Positions 23,700 to 35,915 of a stretch of DNA of 64,000 bases are shown here, one piece after another. How positions within the stretch are numbered: the first letter of the stretch is position 1; every line of letters starts with the position of its first letter. This DNA comes from Nereocystis luetkeana. Lineage: Eukaryota; Sar; Phaeophyceae; Laminariales; Laminariaceae. The notes beneath the pieces are model-generated. The model saw nothing but the letters and a program-made list of their open reading frames with translations. It made no database searches and was not told where the DNA came from. The translations under genes were made by a program, and so were the position numbers. Where the stretch lies: contig JARUPZ010000008.1 in assembly GCA_031213475.1 (NCBI GenBank), forward strand, positions 8,900,388 to 8,964,387, in the 5' to 3' direction.

Positions 23700-24640
23700 C
23701 AGTAATAGAGCAGTAAGGTGGGGGGGGCGCGGGATAGGACACGTGTACCAGCATGGAGTGTTCTGTCTGAAAGAAGGATGGGCATTGCCCGTACATGGAG
23801 AGGGGGGGAGACTGTAACTTCTAACATGAGGAGGACAAAAGGGGGCAGGACGAGAAAAGGGGGGGGAAACGGAAGAAGAAGCCGTCATCTGGGGGTGGGG
23901 GAATGTGGGAGGATGGGAAAAGAAGGAGGCGTGAATGAGGACACGTGCGCCACCCATCCGCAGAGCCAGCCGGGAAGACGCGAGGGAAGGGAGAGGCACA
24001 GGCGCTAGGTGAAGGTCACCACCGGGACCAGCACAGCTGGGAGACGACCGTTGCAGAGGGGCGACGCCCGGGTCCATCCTATTTGTCAACACAGGTGCGG
24101 TGAAGTAGCAGGGGAAAGAGGGGAGTGTGAGCGGTGGGGAGAGAGAAGGTGGGCGCAGTGAAGGTGTAGTGCAAGGAGAGGGGGGGATACCTTGCGGCAA
24201 GGGGGGTGCGCGGGAAAAAAGAGGGGTTTGCGCGATAGGGGGGGCGCATAAGGGAGCGAGGCGGACGTGGGGAGCAACGGTGCTATACATAGAACGGGGG
24301 CCACGCCGGGAAGGAGGGGCAGGTTGGCGGCGGGGCCGTGAACGGAACGAGGAAGGGGTTACCGGACAGGGTCGAACAAGGAGCGGGCCGGGGAGCGCGC
24401 AGAGAAGCCGTGCACGAGACAAACGGGGGGGGTGTACGGTGCGGCCATGCAGGGGACAAGAGGAGAGGCGCGCGGAGGGGTCGTACACGAAACAATAGAG
24501 GAGGGGCGCGGGGGGGCCGTGCACGGAACGGGTGGGAAATCCGCGGCGGGACCGTGCATGGAACGAAAGGGGAGACGCACGGGGGGAGTGCACAAGGAAC
24601 GAGTGGACGAGCTCGCGGCGGGTTCGACTTCAGATCGAGG
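23700..24640. repeat. G-rich region with a degenerate ~40-bp minisatellite
   Basis: The plus strand is strongly purine-rich. From about 24230 to 24610 a unit like 'GTGCACGGAACG..GGGG..CGCGGGGGG' recurs roughly ten times. The long open frames on both strands here (up to 346 codons) come from this bias and are of low complexity. Confidence 0.6.
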
Positions 24641-24899
24641 GTGCACATCCAGGGGGTGATCTTGAGATCGAGCTGGCGTACGGGAACCACAGCAGCGCCG
24701 ACAGGCACGCGAACGCGGTGTGGAAAATTTCAGGGGCGACGTCAAGTTCGGGAGAGCATTTGTGGTACCAGCGAGATTGACGAGGATGGTGCGAAGTCTG
24801 CGGGTGAAGCTAGTGGGAGTGGTAGACGAGAAAACAAAGCGGAGGGTCATCCACGATGCGACTTTCAGCGTCGAACCATAAGGGGGACGAGGGAGGCGA

Positions 24900-26350
24900 A
24901 GGTCAGTGAACGAGACGACGTATTAGGACCAAATCCCGTAGTGCCACTTGACGGGCGTGATGCTCCAGATAGCGCGGAGAATCTTGGGACTAACGGACAG
25001 ATTAGGGAGGAGAACGTGGATCCTGATACAGAGAATAGGTGTGAAGAGTGTCTTTCGTCAAGCGGGGGTGTACCCGGCGGGGGCTTGGGGTACGTCCTGG
25101 GGGATTACCTGCTCGTCGACCCGCGGCTGGAGTTCGGGTGGAGGGGGCGCCCCGGGTGGTGGGGGGGACTGGCCGCAGCCATTGAACAAGCGCAGCGACA
25201 GACGACCCGGGAATCAGTGACGATCCTCACTGTAGGAGTGCCGGCTACAGCGCGTGTCCGGGTCACAGCTGACACCGAAGCAGAGTGGAACCATTGCCAG
25301 AGAATTGCACAGTTAAGGCGAAAGAGGGGGGGGAGGGGGGAGGACACGGTGTGACTGTCTTTCTTCGTGAACGACGCGGTGTCGGAAGAGGTACGGAAGG
25401 AACCGGACGGGAGGGGATACATAGCGCTGGCGCAGTCGCTGGCATCGATCCGTTTCAAGGCGATGGGGAAAATGGGGGAGAGATAGGAGCCCCTCCTGTC
25501 GCACTGGAAGGTCACGGATTGGGCACCACAGCAGTAAGTGCTGGGGTTTACCTTGGACAAGGAGAAAATGACGATATCATCGCCACCCTGGGAGATCAGG
25601 GAGTTGCAGGAGCTGCTGGAGGAGTGGCCCAAGGGGAGACGCACGGCGACTGTACGGGAGGTTCTCGTGTTGGCCGGAAAATTGCACCACGTGGCGTATG
25701 TGATCCGGCCAGCGAGGTCTTTCATACGGCGGCTTTTGCAGCTGAGAAAGCTGCCTCTGGATGGGCTGGAGACAAGGGAGAAAGAAGGGGCGTGGGGGAG
25801 GAGTAGGAAGAAGGCAGAAGCCACGAAGGTTTTGAGATCGACAGAGGAGTTCATGGAAGACGTGGGGTGGTGGCGATTGTGTTTGAAGGAGGGCATGGCA
25901 GGGGAGGGAGAAAGATTGGCCGCGCCGTTCTTCAGATAAATCGTGAAGCAGACCCACCAAAGGACATGGTTTTCGGACGCGTTGTTCGAAACTGCTGAGG
26001 GGCTGTGCCTGGAAACGAGGGTGTACTGGAGATGCAGTCTGTCGGAGGAGGAGAAAAAGCGGAGGATTGGTAGCAGGGACGACAGGGACGGGAGTCGGTT
26101 GTCTATCAACGTCCTCTGAGTTGAATGGGGTGGTGATGACAGCTTACGTGATGATAGTGATCAGGAGGGATAGACCAACGAAGCAAGGAGATCCCGTGCT
26201 GATGAGGGGGGACAGTTCATCGGCGGTGCAGCGGGTAGTTAGTGCGGGGGGGGGGGGAGGGGGAGGAGAGATCGGGTGGATGATGAGGACTATGGAGATG
26301 TCGGAGAGGAAAGAAGGGGCACTTGCTCCCAATACTTGGGAGTAAAGTGA
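24900..26350 (+). mobile_element. DIRS-like (tyrosine-recombinase type) retroelement fossil: RT and RNase H
   Basis: Plus-strand pieces carry, in order, the stretch around GYVLGDYLLVDPRLEF, an RT palm region near 25370, a thumb/connection block with VLVLAGKLHHVAYVIRPA (near 25660-25720), and an RNase H-like region with VLMRGDSSSAVQRVVSAGG (near 26200). A 'L-x-G-K-L-x-H-A-x-x-V-x-R-P-G' block after the RT is typical of DIRS/Ngaro-type elements. A similar block occurs in the minus-strand fossil at 37.4-39.6 kb. No tyrosine recombinase follows here; the sequence runs into a degenerate tandem repeat. The copy is broken in several places and truncated at both ends. Confidence 0.65.
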
Positions 26351-26359
26351 AGCATGATC

Positions 26360-27020
26360 GAGAAAATACTTTAGATACTCTGTGCACTCGCAGTATTTCG
26401 AGTTTGTTCTGCAGCATATGTGGCGAGGGCTCAGTATTTCGATATTACGTACTACTGCAGATACAACTCTGCGGATGCTTTCGGGCTCGCCTTATTTCGG
26501 GATTCGCTACTGCTGCTGCTGTGGATACTCACTGTTTTGCTCCAATTATCTCGGGGTTCTGTACTGCGGGTACTGCAAATATTACCAGTATTTTGTCCGC
26601 TGGTAGTGTTCGTAATGTGAGTACTCGTAGTACCGAAATACTCGCAATGCCCAATATACTAGGAGTTTGGCGTTTACGTCGACCGTCTGTGCACCGTGTC
26701 GACAATTATCAGGCCACTTAGAACTTAAAACGCTGGCAGTATTTGGGGAGTATGTACTGCGAGGAATATGCACTGCGAGTAATCTCAGTATCTCGAAGTT
26801 CTGTACTGCGGATATTACCTGTACCCAATATAGTTCGTGTTCTGATACTGCGGGCACATATTTGCCTGTGTTCTGGAGGTTCCGTACTGCCCGTGCTCTC
26901 AGTATTTCCAGTAGTTGGGCCTTTTCAGTACTCGCAATATTTTGGCCCACCAGTTCTCTAACACCCTCAGTACTCCGGCTACGAATTGTTCTCGAGCATC
27001 TACTGTATCTGTGAAACCTT
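26360..27020. repeat. Degenerate tandem repeat with GTACTGCG and CAGTATTTCG
   Basis: About ten diverged units of roughly 60-70 bp, each with variants of TTCTGTACTGCGGGTACT and CTCAGTATTTCGA. Starts directly after the DIRS-like fossil. Confidence 0.6.
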
Positions 27021-27119
27021 TATTCTACCTTGAGCGTCAATAAACATTTATTTTGCTGGATTTTTTTTTGTGTATGCTGGATTTTACTCAGGCGGTGACA
27101 AAGTATTATGTCGCAACCT

Positions 27120-27212
27120 CGACCTCACGCAACTTGTACTTACGTTTACGCGATCTCACGCAACTTGTACTTACGTTTACGCGATCTCACGCAACTTGTA
27201 CTTACGTTTACG
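27120..27212. repeat. 31-bp tandem repeat, three copies
   Basis: The unit begins CGATCTCACGCAACTTGTAC and is repeated exactly three times (27120, 27151, 27182), with a single difference in the first copy. The near-identity suggests a recent expansion. Confidence 0.9.
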
Positions 27213-27219
27213 CCGCAAG

Positions 27220-28350
27220 CATTGAATTGATCGCCGCAAGGCATCTGTTCAGGATCAATGTCCACGTACCGGAACCCTCTTTTAAGACTATTGTAGTAGT
27301 AGTAACAATCCCACCCCATTTCCACAAACAGCAGTGTGTAGTATGTCCTCAACAATATGTGTGTGTGTTCTTCATATTTATGATGGGTGGATGCAGTTAG
27401 TTCTGAGCAGAGGTGCAGGTATTTCAGACTAGTATTGTTTCGTTCTTTCGCCACTCCCCTAAGCACCTCCCGGGGGGGAACCTTGTAATGTAGTGCGAAC
27501 TTGCTGCAGTCGCTTCGACCAGCAGAGCATCCGGCGGAGAGCTGCCCGGCGCCGGTGCCGCAAGAGAAGACGCTGGTGCGTCTGCTGGTGTCTCCGGTAC
27601 ATATATCATTGCTCAAGAGTAGGGAGTAGGAACGGTGCTGTGGGGTGTCCTGGAAAGGTGTGCTTGGAGCTTGGGTGGTGCAGTGCGGAGTGTGATTGTG
27701 TGTGGTGCTGTGTGTCTGGCGGGAACTTTGGTCGTGTGGTAGGTGATGGGGAGTGGAGGGGAGAGAGGAGAGAGATCCAGTTGTTTAAAAACAAAAAGAC
27801 AACAACTAATAATGCTATACTCGAAAATCCGGGGAACCGGGTTCGGTGTCCCCGGTGATTGGGAAACACGCTTGGAGCCCCGACAAAAATTACTCGAACG
27901 ACGCAAGTTGGAGTAGTCGATTCAAGTGCCGCGCCGCTGTGCTTCCCCTATTTCCACAGCTTGCGGTGGTCTTGTCCACCCCTTACGACGCTTTGACCGG
28001 CGCCTTCTGCATTCATTCCAAGACGAATCTAATACGCGCCAAGTTATAGCAAGTACCACGTGTCCCTCTCTGAAAAAAAGAATAAGCCGTATTTGAAGAC
28101 AAGTCTGAGAACACTGGGCCCACGAATGCTACCCCGCCGGGTTTCCACGGGCCAGGCACGCACACCCGCCGTCCTTAGATAACCAAAGACGTCAAAGGAA
28201 ATGAGAATGAGCGAAAAAACAACTCAGAGCATACAAACACATGTATGCATGAACAGTCTGCCTGACAGACTGCAAAAAATATGTCGCACTTACTACCCGA
28301 AACGTCCTTGTTGCTAACATACCGCAAACCATCGCTATTGCCCGCCTGGC
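27220..28350. other. No gene seen; region downstream of the XK-like gene
   Basis: A minus-strand frame at 27424-27609 is Ala/Pro-rich and unrecognised. The 3' UTR of the XK-like gene should lie in the right part. Confidence 0.4.
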
Positions 28351-28353
28351 GGA

Positions 28354-30776
28354 CTATTTGTAAGAGTAAAGAGTGTGTGCCCCGCCGAGCCCGCCTCTTT
28401 GTCGCACTCCAAAATTGCCTTGAGCTCCAGTCACGTCCATGTCATTAGCTAAGTTAGCAATATACCATTCACCCATCCCCGACTTATCCTGGGCCAGTAA
28501 GTCTGGGTTATCCCTGGCCTCGGCGGCAGTTGCAATACCCCAGCCCTCGTCTTGGGGTGCATGAGACGCTGCAGGCTGGACAAGGAAGCGAATAACGTAT
28601 TGCTTCTGCAAATTTGCGAAGACGTCACGAATATCGCTATAGTTCCACAGGAATGTCCCTATGGCTTTCAAGACGCAGGACGCGGAAAGCGAGACGGACA
28701 GGACAAATACCCACTGCGTCAGCTGTCCACCAAAGAAGCCGACGCGCACCTGCAAAATTATCTGCGGGACACTTTCGACCAACGCCTCGACGATGGAAAC
28801 CGTTTGCAAGTACAGCACGAACTTCCGGCTCAAATGGTCGTTTCGCTCCGTTTCTTCACTACTGGTAGCGTGTTCTTGTCGCGAGCCAGCCGCGCCGTCT
28901 AGGGGGGCAGGCATCCCGGAGCGGCCGGCTATCTCGCCGTTTGACGGAGCGATGTGGGTCTCAAGAGCTTGCTCGATTGTCGCGGCCTGTGAGCAGGAGC
29001 AGCCGCGTACTACGAGGCGAGGAGGGAAACGCAACACCGCACATGAGATGATGGTGAGGTACTGAGGGATTGGACCGATGCGATATGACATGGGCGAGGG
29101 GGCAAGAGAAGGCTAAATGTTAGCCCGTCCAAGTTTGGTTTGTAACTGAACATCGATGTAATCCATATCACGGAGTACATGTCCTCGGCAGGGACTACAC
29201 GGCCCCAGCGTTATACAGTCGCAAGGCCTCTCCTTGGCATGTTGACTGGACTACAGTGGTCACTATCCGAAACCTTTCAACGTTGAACCCTGTATACCAA
29301 GGGCAAAATGGTGATTTTCTTTTTGTCCTCGAGGCGAAACATATTCTCCAAAGTAGAGCTGTACCTAAAGCACAATAATTGCGTACAAGGCCTTCTTGCA
29401 GTCGTACTGCCAAGACAAAGCAAATTGTGTGCTGTATTTTTGCTGCAATGGTATGCATGTAAGAAGTGCATGGTATGATGTGGCGGTAACTACCATGACC
29501 ACATCACACCCACAGACCTGGCGTGTTGAAGTAGTTGCGAGCAAGCTTGTGAGAGACTGTCGAGATTGGAATGATGGCCAAGCATGAAAATGGAAACAGC
29601 ATGATCTCGATCGCCAGCGTGCTCCGCCCAGTACGAGAAGCCTCCTGATGGTTTCAAGGGCGTTTGAGAACAGAGAGGATGACGGCAGGCAATGCGTTGC
29701 GTTGGAGTGTCCGGATGGGCGAAATTGTCGACCAAATCTACCGGTTTTGTGGCCAATGTGCACCAACGGCAACGCTCTAAACCGGCGCAGACGTTGAGAG
29801 CGTTACCCCTTGAACCAGTGCGCCGATGCTCGTTACCTATGATTTTGGCAACAGCATAGAGCTCTGCAATACTAATACTCACCTTGAGACGATTCTCGAC
29901 CATATTGGTATATTTGCTTCGAACCAATAATTTCACATCGGCGTTGATGTCGTCCTGAGACTCGGCCGCCACATCGTGCTGGTCGGTGTGGACGCCAGGT
30001 GGTTGTCCTCCCTCCCCGTCATCGCCAAACTCCTCCGGTGCGGAGAGCGTAGGAACCGTAGGACCATGCGTAGCGGGTTTTCCAACGATCTTCTGCACCA
30101 ATCCAGGCACATACAGGCAGAGAAGGTTGAACGCGTCCGGCATGGGAAGCAGTGCCAGATACAGGACCGTGAATCGACTGCTCGAGTACATAATCGCCAG
30201 CGTAAGGGTGCCCCACCAGACGTGCCCGTCCCGAAAAAAGTCGGCCGCAGTCAAAATGTCCGATAGGATGTCCAACACTGGGGTTAGGGCAAGGCAGCCC
30301 ATGAAGAATAGCGCCAACCGGGTGGCCAAGACCCACTTAAACAGGCTCACCGCCTTGCGCTTGAGTTGCACCCAGCACGACTCCCCATTGTCTGTGGCTG
30401 CAGCATTAGAGGTGGTAGTAGCTGGGTTTGGATCCTCGAGGTCGACATTCTCCGGTGCGACGCTCGGGATATGATTCTGCACAGGGGGCACCGGGCCTGC
30501 CCTGGGGGCGAAAACATCTGTCCCTTCGTTCCGGGGTGCTTCAGACCGTGATTCGCCTGGACCTGCATTCTCCCGCGCGGGATTATCTCGGGTGTTACTC
30601 TCCTGGACGATAATCTCCGACCTGAGCTTGGTATTCAGCGCCCGATTGCGTTCTGCCTGGATGGAGAGTATAATGTTTTGGACGCACGAAAAGCCGTGTG
30701 TGAGATATGATACCGGTAGATATTCACGCGGACACAAATTTCTGCAAGCGTGGCCTGCTGGGGAAAGCAATCGCAT
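28354..30776 (-). CDS. XK-related-like multi-pass membrane protein, at least two exons
   Basis: Two long open stretches on the minus strand, 30776 to about 29837 and about 29010 to 28354, look like parts of one gene. The first has a hydrophilic N-terminus (about 145 residues), then hydrophobic segments near residues 148-172, 186-212 and 213-231, with the pattern PVLDILSDILTAADFF followed by WWGTLTL. The second carries IVEALVESVPQIILQ, then WVFVLSVSLSASCVL. Acidic residues in the first helix and a later E-S-x-P-Q-x-x-L-Q helix are typical of XK/XKR proteins, several of which are phospholipid scramblases. A donor candidate lies at 29836 (ATAG/GTAACG); a phase-matched acceptor with a pyrimidine tract lies near 29011, and another AG near 29062 is out of phase. 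The start is uncertain: the first 40 residues could be intron, with an acceptor after CTCTCCATCCAG. It ends at a TAG at 28354. Function is inferred from family resemblance only. Confidence 0.55.
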
Positions 30777-30779
30777 CTA

Positions 30780-31910
30780 GCCAATGATACAATCGCGGTT
30801 CGGGTCAGAAGGGAGAACAGTAAGTCATTTTCCAACACTTTCGGGCTGAGTGGTGCTCACCGTGGAAGAAGACAACGAAATAATAATGTTGCCCAAGTTG
30901 AAATCATAGTTATTTACCAGTTCATTTGTTTTTTTTATGCGTAAACGTTCATGTCTCGAAAGCATGGTGACAGAGTGCAAGAAGCAAACAACAATTAATA
31001 TTGACAGCCGCAAGGGGCTCACCCCAAGATACCTGGGAATAATTCTACCTGGTATGCCTAAACCTTAAACATGGAATCCGCAAAAAAGAAAAGCAAGCGC
31101 GTGGAAGTACTACACCACTGTAGTACAGGAGAGAGACGCTGAAATCGTTCCGGCTCTCCACACAGCAGGCCTGCCTACACAAAAAGAACGGAAGCATGAT
31201 TTTACATAGATAACAATTGTTCGGTCTTTAGTATCTAATAAACCGCGAGTCCCGCGCAGAATAAGAGGTGGAGTGTGGGACGCGTCTTTTGTCGGAAAGA
31301 AAAGCGGGGGGGGGGGGGGAGGGGAACAAACAAAATGTCGGATAGTGTTTTGCCGCGCGCGCAAACACGCTGTTGGAGAGTGTGGCGCTCCCCACCGCTT
31401 GAGCTTTCAGCTCCAGGGGAGGGGATGATGTTCGAGGTCACATGCAATGTTTTGTTCGTGTACGAGTTAATCCAAACTTCAACGAACGAATTGTTTTTTC
31501 TTTCAGAACCCCAGTAACAGACAAAACGGAAAAATGGGAACGAAACGAAAAATGGGAACGGACGGTTTTTTTTAGAAAGCAAACCAATTGTGTACAACTC
31601 CAAGAAAAAAAGTTGACAGTCCTGTGGGGCTGTACAGCAGCCTTCGAATGAGCTGTCGCTCAGGCTGGAAGTCCTCGGCATCGCCGCGGTAGCCAGCATC
31701 TAGAGAAATCACAATAGAGCCAGCGTATATATCGCTTTTTGCGCCCACCCGAAGGCACGAGATGGAGCATGACCGTTCTGACGAGCTCCTCTCACAGGGC
31801 TGGCCAAGGGGTTCCGCAGGATCTTTTTGGTTCTCTGATACACCACATGGTTCTGGAGATACGGCTTGGTTCTCATTTTAGGCTTCGTTCCCATTTTTCC
31901 GATTTGTCTG
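30780..31910. other. No gene seen; region upstream of the XK-like gene
   Basis: Holds a TACCTGGTA (31046), a G-run at 31305 and a ~40-bp block (GGGGATGATGTTCGAGGTCA, 31421) that recurs just before the tandem array at 32014. A promoter for the XK-like gene would lie here, but no motif is clear. Confidence 0.4.
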
Positions 31911-31991
31911 TTCAGTCCTGTTTTGGGGGCAAATCACTTGGAATTAGACGGGTTTGTCCCCAGATCGGGACTGCGGTACTAGAGGGGTTAA
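31911..31991. mobile_element. TTAA-bounded palindromic MITE (family C), left end eroded
   Basis: Shares CAGTCCTGTTTTGGGG, a short AT-rich loop, then TTTGTCCCC and GGGACTGCGG with the three fuller copies, and ends GGGGTTAA. The first ~15 bp of the left arm are not recognisable. Confidence 0.65.
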
Positions 31992-32054
31992 GAATAGGGA
32001 GTACGTGTAGGGCGGGGATGATGTTCGGGGTCACATGCAATGCTTTGTTCGCGG

Positions 32055-34215
32055 CTGCAAGATAATGTTCAAGCGGTGCTTATTTTTGCGACCATGCTGA
32101 AGTTGAAACAGGGAGGTGTGCAGTTTGAACACCAACGTTATCGAGCTGGCGAACGACGGCCACGGTGAGCACCGGGCTTCACGCGAGGCGGGCGACGGGG
32201 CTGATTGTGGCAGAGAGTGATGAAAGCTTTACCCGGACCGAATCGGTGGCGAGGTGGTCGCGAGAGGGGCGGGCGGCGTACGAGGCTGAGAGAGAAGCTC
32301 TTCTGTGCGATTTGTTTCTTTTCTTCCTTTTGACCGGGTGTAATGTTGTCCCAATCAGGCAGCTTTTATTACTCGCCAGACCTTTCCAGCAGTTCTTTGT
32401 TTTCTCTTGGCACTCTCGGTCCTTCCTTCCTTCCTTTTTTCTTCTTTCGTTTCGTGTTCGTGCGTGTTCTCCGAGCACGGCATCGCGGGAGGACCCGGCA
32501 CCGTCGCGGGTGCCAGCGGGTGCTGGCGGGTAGAGGGGGGGTTGCAAGGAGCGCGGTCGCCGCTTTCGGGCCTAGGCGTCGCGTGTGCCTCGAGACACGA
32601 GGGATGCATGAACGGGCGTTGTCTGGCTTCCATCTACGATTGTTGATAGGGTATGTACGAGTTATAAGTTACGTTCGGGACTGCAAGATAATGTTCAAGC
32701 GGTGCTTATTTTTGCGACCACGCTGAAGTTGAAACAGGGAGGTGTTCAGTTTGAACACCAACGTTATCGAGCTGGCGAACGACGGCCACGGTGAGCACCG
32801 GGCTTCACGCGAGGCGGGCGACGGGGCTGATTGTGGCAGAGAGTGATGAAAGCTTTACCCGGACCGAATCGGTGGCGAGGTGGTCGCGAGAGGGGCGGGC
32901 GGCGTACGAGGCTGAGAGAGAAGCTCTTCTGTGCGATTTGTTTCTTTTCTTCCTTTCGACCGGGTGTAATGTTGTCCCAATCAGGCAGCTTTTATTACTT
33001 GCCAGACCTTTCCAGCAGTTCTTTGTTTTCTCTTGGCACTCTCGGTCCTTCCTTCCTTTTTGCTGCTTTCGTTTCGTGTTCGTGCGTGTTCTCCGAGCAC
33101 GGCATCGCGGGAGGACCCGGCACCGTCGCGGGTGCCAGCGGGTGCTGGCGGGTAGAGGGGGGGTTGCAAGGAGCGCGGTCGCCGCTTCCGTGCCTAGGCG
33201 TCGCGTGTGCCTCGAGACACGAGGGATGCATGAACGGGCGTTGTCTGGCTTCCATCTACGATTGTTGATCGAGTATGTACGAGTTTTAAGTTACGTTCGG
33301 GACTGCAAGATAATGTTCAAGCGGTGCTTATTTTTGCGACCACGCTGAAGTTGAAACAGGGAGGTGTGCAGTTTGAACACCAACGTTATCGAGCTGGCGA
33401 ACGACGGCCACGGTGAGCACCGGGCTTCACGCGAGGCGGGCGACGAGGCTGATTGTGGCAGAGAGTGAAAGCTTTACCCGGACCGAATCGGTGGCGAGGT
33501 GGTCGCGAGAGGGGCGGGCGGCGTACGAGGCTGAGAGAGAAGCTCTGCTGTTCGATTTGTTTCTTTTCTTCCTTTCGACCGGGTGTAGTGTAGCAGCTTT
33601 TATTACTCGCCGGACCTTTCCAGCAGTTCTTTGTTTTCTCTTGGCACTCTCGGTCCTTCCTTCCTTTTTGCTGCTTTCGTTTCGTGTTCGTGCGTGTTCT
33701 CCGAGCACGGCATCGTGGGAGGACCCGGCACCGTCGCGGGTGCAAGCGGGTGCTGGCGGGTAGAGGGGGGGTTGCAAGGAGCGCGGTCGCCGCTTTCGGG
33801 CCTAGGCGTCGCGTGTGCCTCGAGACACGAGGGATGCATGAACGGGCGTTGTCTGGCTTCCATCTACGATTGTTGATCGAGTATGTACGAGTTTTAAGTT
33901 ACGTTCGGGACTGCAAGATGATGTTCAAGCGGTGCTTATTTTTGCGACCACGCTGAAGTTGAAACAGGGAGGTGTTCAGTTTGAACACCAACGTTATCGA
34001 GCTGGCGAACGGCGGCCACGGTGAGCACCGGGCTTCACGCGAGGCGGGCGACGGGGCTGATTGTGGCAGAGAGTGATAAATGCTTTACCCGGACCGAATC
34101 GGGAGCGAGGTGGTCGCGAGAGGGGCGGGCGGCGTACGAGGCTGAGAGAGAAGCTCTGCTGTGCGATTTGTTTCTTTTCTTCCTTTCGACCGGGTGTAAG
34201 GTGTTCCAATCAGGC
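32055..34215 (+). repeat. Tandem array of a ~620-bp unit, three full copies and one partial
   Basis: Each unit starts CTGCAAGATAATGTTCAAGC; starts are at 32055, 32681, 33303 and 33911, spacings 626, 622 and 608 bp. Copies are very similar, differing by point changes and small indels. The fourth diverges after about 34200. In copy 2 one plus-strand frame stays open for 185 codons (32791-33348) but starts at GTG, and the other copies do not keep the same frame throughout, so I do not call a gene. Confidence 0.9.
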
Positions 34216-34639
34216 AGAAAAGTATTGCACGAGAGGGGACGGGGATGTTTTTCCCTTTCCGAGTTTTCGAATTCATTTTCTTTGTTTTTGCTGCCGTGCC
34301 GTGCTGTGCTTTCGCTTTCTACGTACATACGAGTACAGACAGAGAGCATATCGAAAGAAGAAAATAAGTACAGACAGCAGTAGTATCCTACCTGGGGTAT
34401 GTGCGTACGTACGACATCCGCGACGCGAAGCGTATGTGCATCCGAGCTGGCGTTGGAGCTGCTTTTTCCTGAAGCATGGCAGCGGGACTCTTGGCATTAT
34501 CAAGTCGCCGGTTTGCAGTTAATGACCTAAACTCAATCGTGGACCTCTGTCACTTCGCATAATTTGATGTACTTTTTTCCTTCCTGAGCGAGCGTAGCGG
34601 GCGGCGTGGGCCGCCCGCGGAGCGAAGCGCATTGTATAT

Positions 34640-35010
34640 ACATACCAGGTACATGCATGCCCCCGCACACCAAGCTCTGCCTAGATACCCTCGATGGTGC
34701 GTCTTAGGATCCGACACTTGCAACTACAGGAGGTACAGTAGCCAAGAGTATACCGTGGATGTGCCACCTCGCGCGTTGGTTTGGCTGTTACTGCTGTGGT
34801 GGGCAACAACAACAGCAGCAGGTGCCGGTTGTTGTTGGTCGTCGTGGTAGATGTGGTCGGTAGTCGGGATACATACGTACATACACCCGCACTCCAAGTT
34901 TTACCTATCCATCCTTCGCGATGCATCGCAGGCTCCGATACATGCAACAAGCCATAGAGTATACTGCGAATGTGCCACCCCACGCACATGGTTTTGCCTG
35001 CTGCTGCTGC
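34640..35010 (+). repeat. Direct duplication of a ~190-bp unit
   Basis: 34640-34830 and 34868-35010 align: GCACACCAAGCTCTGCCTAG with GCACTCCAAGTTTTACCTAT, then GAGTATACCGTGGATGTGCC with GAGTATACTGCGAATGTGCC. Moderately diverged. Confidence 0.6.
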
Positions 35011-35915
35011 TGGGCAGCATGGTCACGGCGATGTGCAACAGCCTACTTGTTGTAGTCGTAGCACGCTCGGTTTGAACAGAATCGAAAAACGCAATCGAGA
35101 AAAGAACTTGAAGTAATTTCGATTTCGATAAAAAAAATAGCCGAGGTGTCCAAACAGAATAAAAATAGAAACTAGAAATCCAGGCGAAAGCAACGGAGAG
35201 CACAACGTACTTGGGGCGTTCGCAACTGTGCACACATGCCGGCACTCTAGCGCTCGGCAACGCAGATCCACATCAGAAGCAGGCGAACGCGACGGCAATT
35301 CGATTCCGGCAGGTCGTTGGGCCTCCCATGAAGGTGGTGGCGCGTCCAACGTTGACGCCCCGATATCAAACTTGAAATTATGCTGAGGACGAACTTCCGG
35401 CCTCGTTGTCGATGATATCATCCCGAATTTTCCTCAAACTATGCTCGCTTTGGCCTGAACGACGGTCAACCAAGGCCCGAGAACGTCGGGGCTGGAGTTG
35501 TGGCTCGCCTGCTGGCTGTTTACGGGGGGGTCTGTGAGGCCGTGTTGCCGTGCTAGCTGTGGGTTGGATGCTGTTCACGGTGGTCACGAATTTGGAACGT
35601 GAAAGCGTGGTGTGAGCTTAAGCTTTATTTTTACCAATCCGCCGGAAGATAAAAACATAAATAAGTAAATAAATAAATAAAAACTTGATTAGATATTTTT
35701 TGGCGTGGCTGCTCTGACAAGTAGAACGCGCTGAATTGTTGCTGATCGTGCATTCAATTTTATTTTCAATTCCCAGCCGTCAACTTTTTTATTTTGGCAT
35801 TTTGGCATTGGGTTGTAAATAGCGTTGGATATCGTACCGAAACTTTCGATATATCGTTCGATAAAAGAGCAAATATCGAACCGAAAAATCTTCGGTATTT
35901 CGACAAAAGCTCGTT

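Noticed and set aside
23553-24593. 346-codon minus-strand open frame
   Set aside because: It is Pro/Ser/Arg low complexity over a G-rich minisatellite; the plus strand is also open. No domain and no exon signals.
27120-27212. 31-bp repeats as a CRISPR array
   Set aside because: Units are directly adjacent with no spacers, and the setting is eukaryotic.
32791-33348. 185-codon open frame in array copy 2 as a gene
   Set aside because: Starts at GTG, is not kept open throughout in the sister copies, and has no recognisable protein features.
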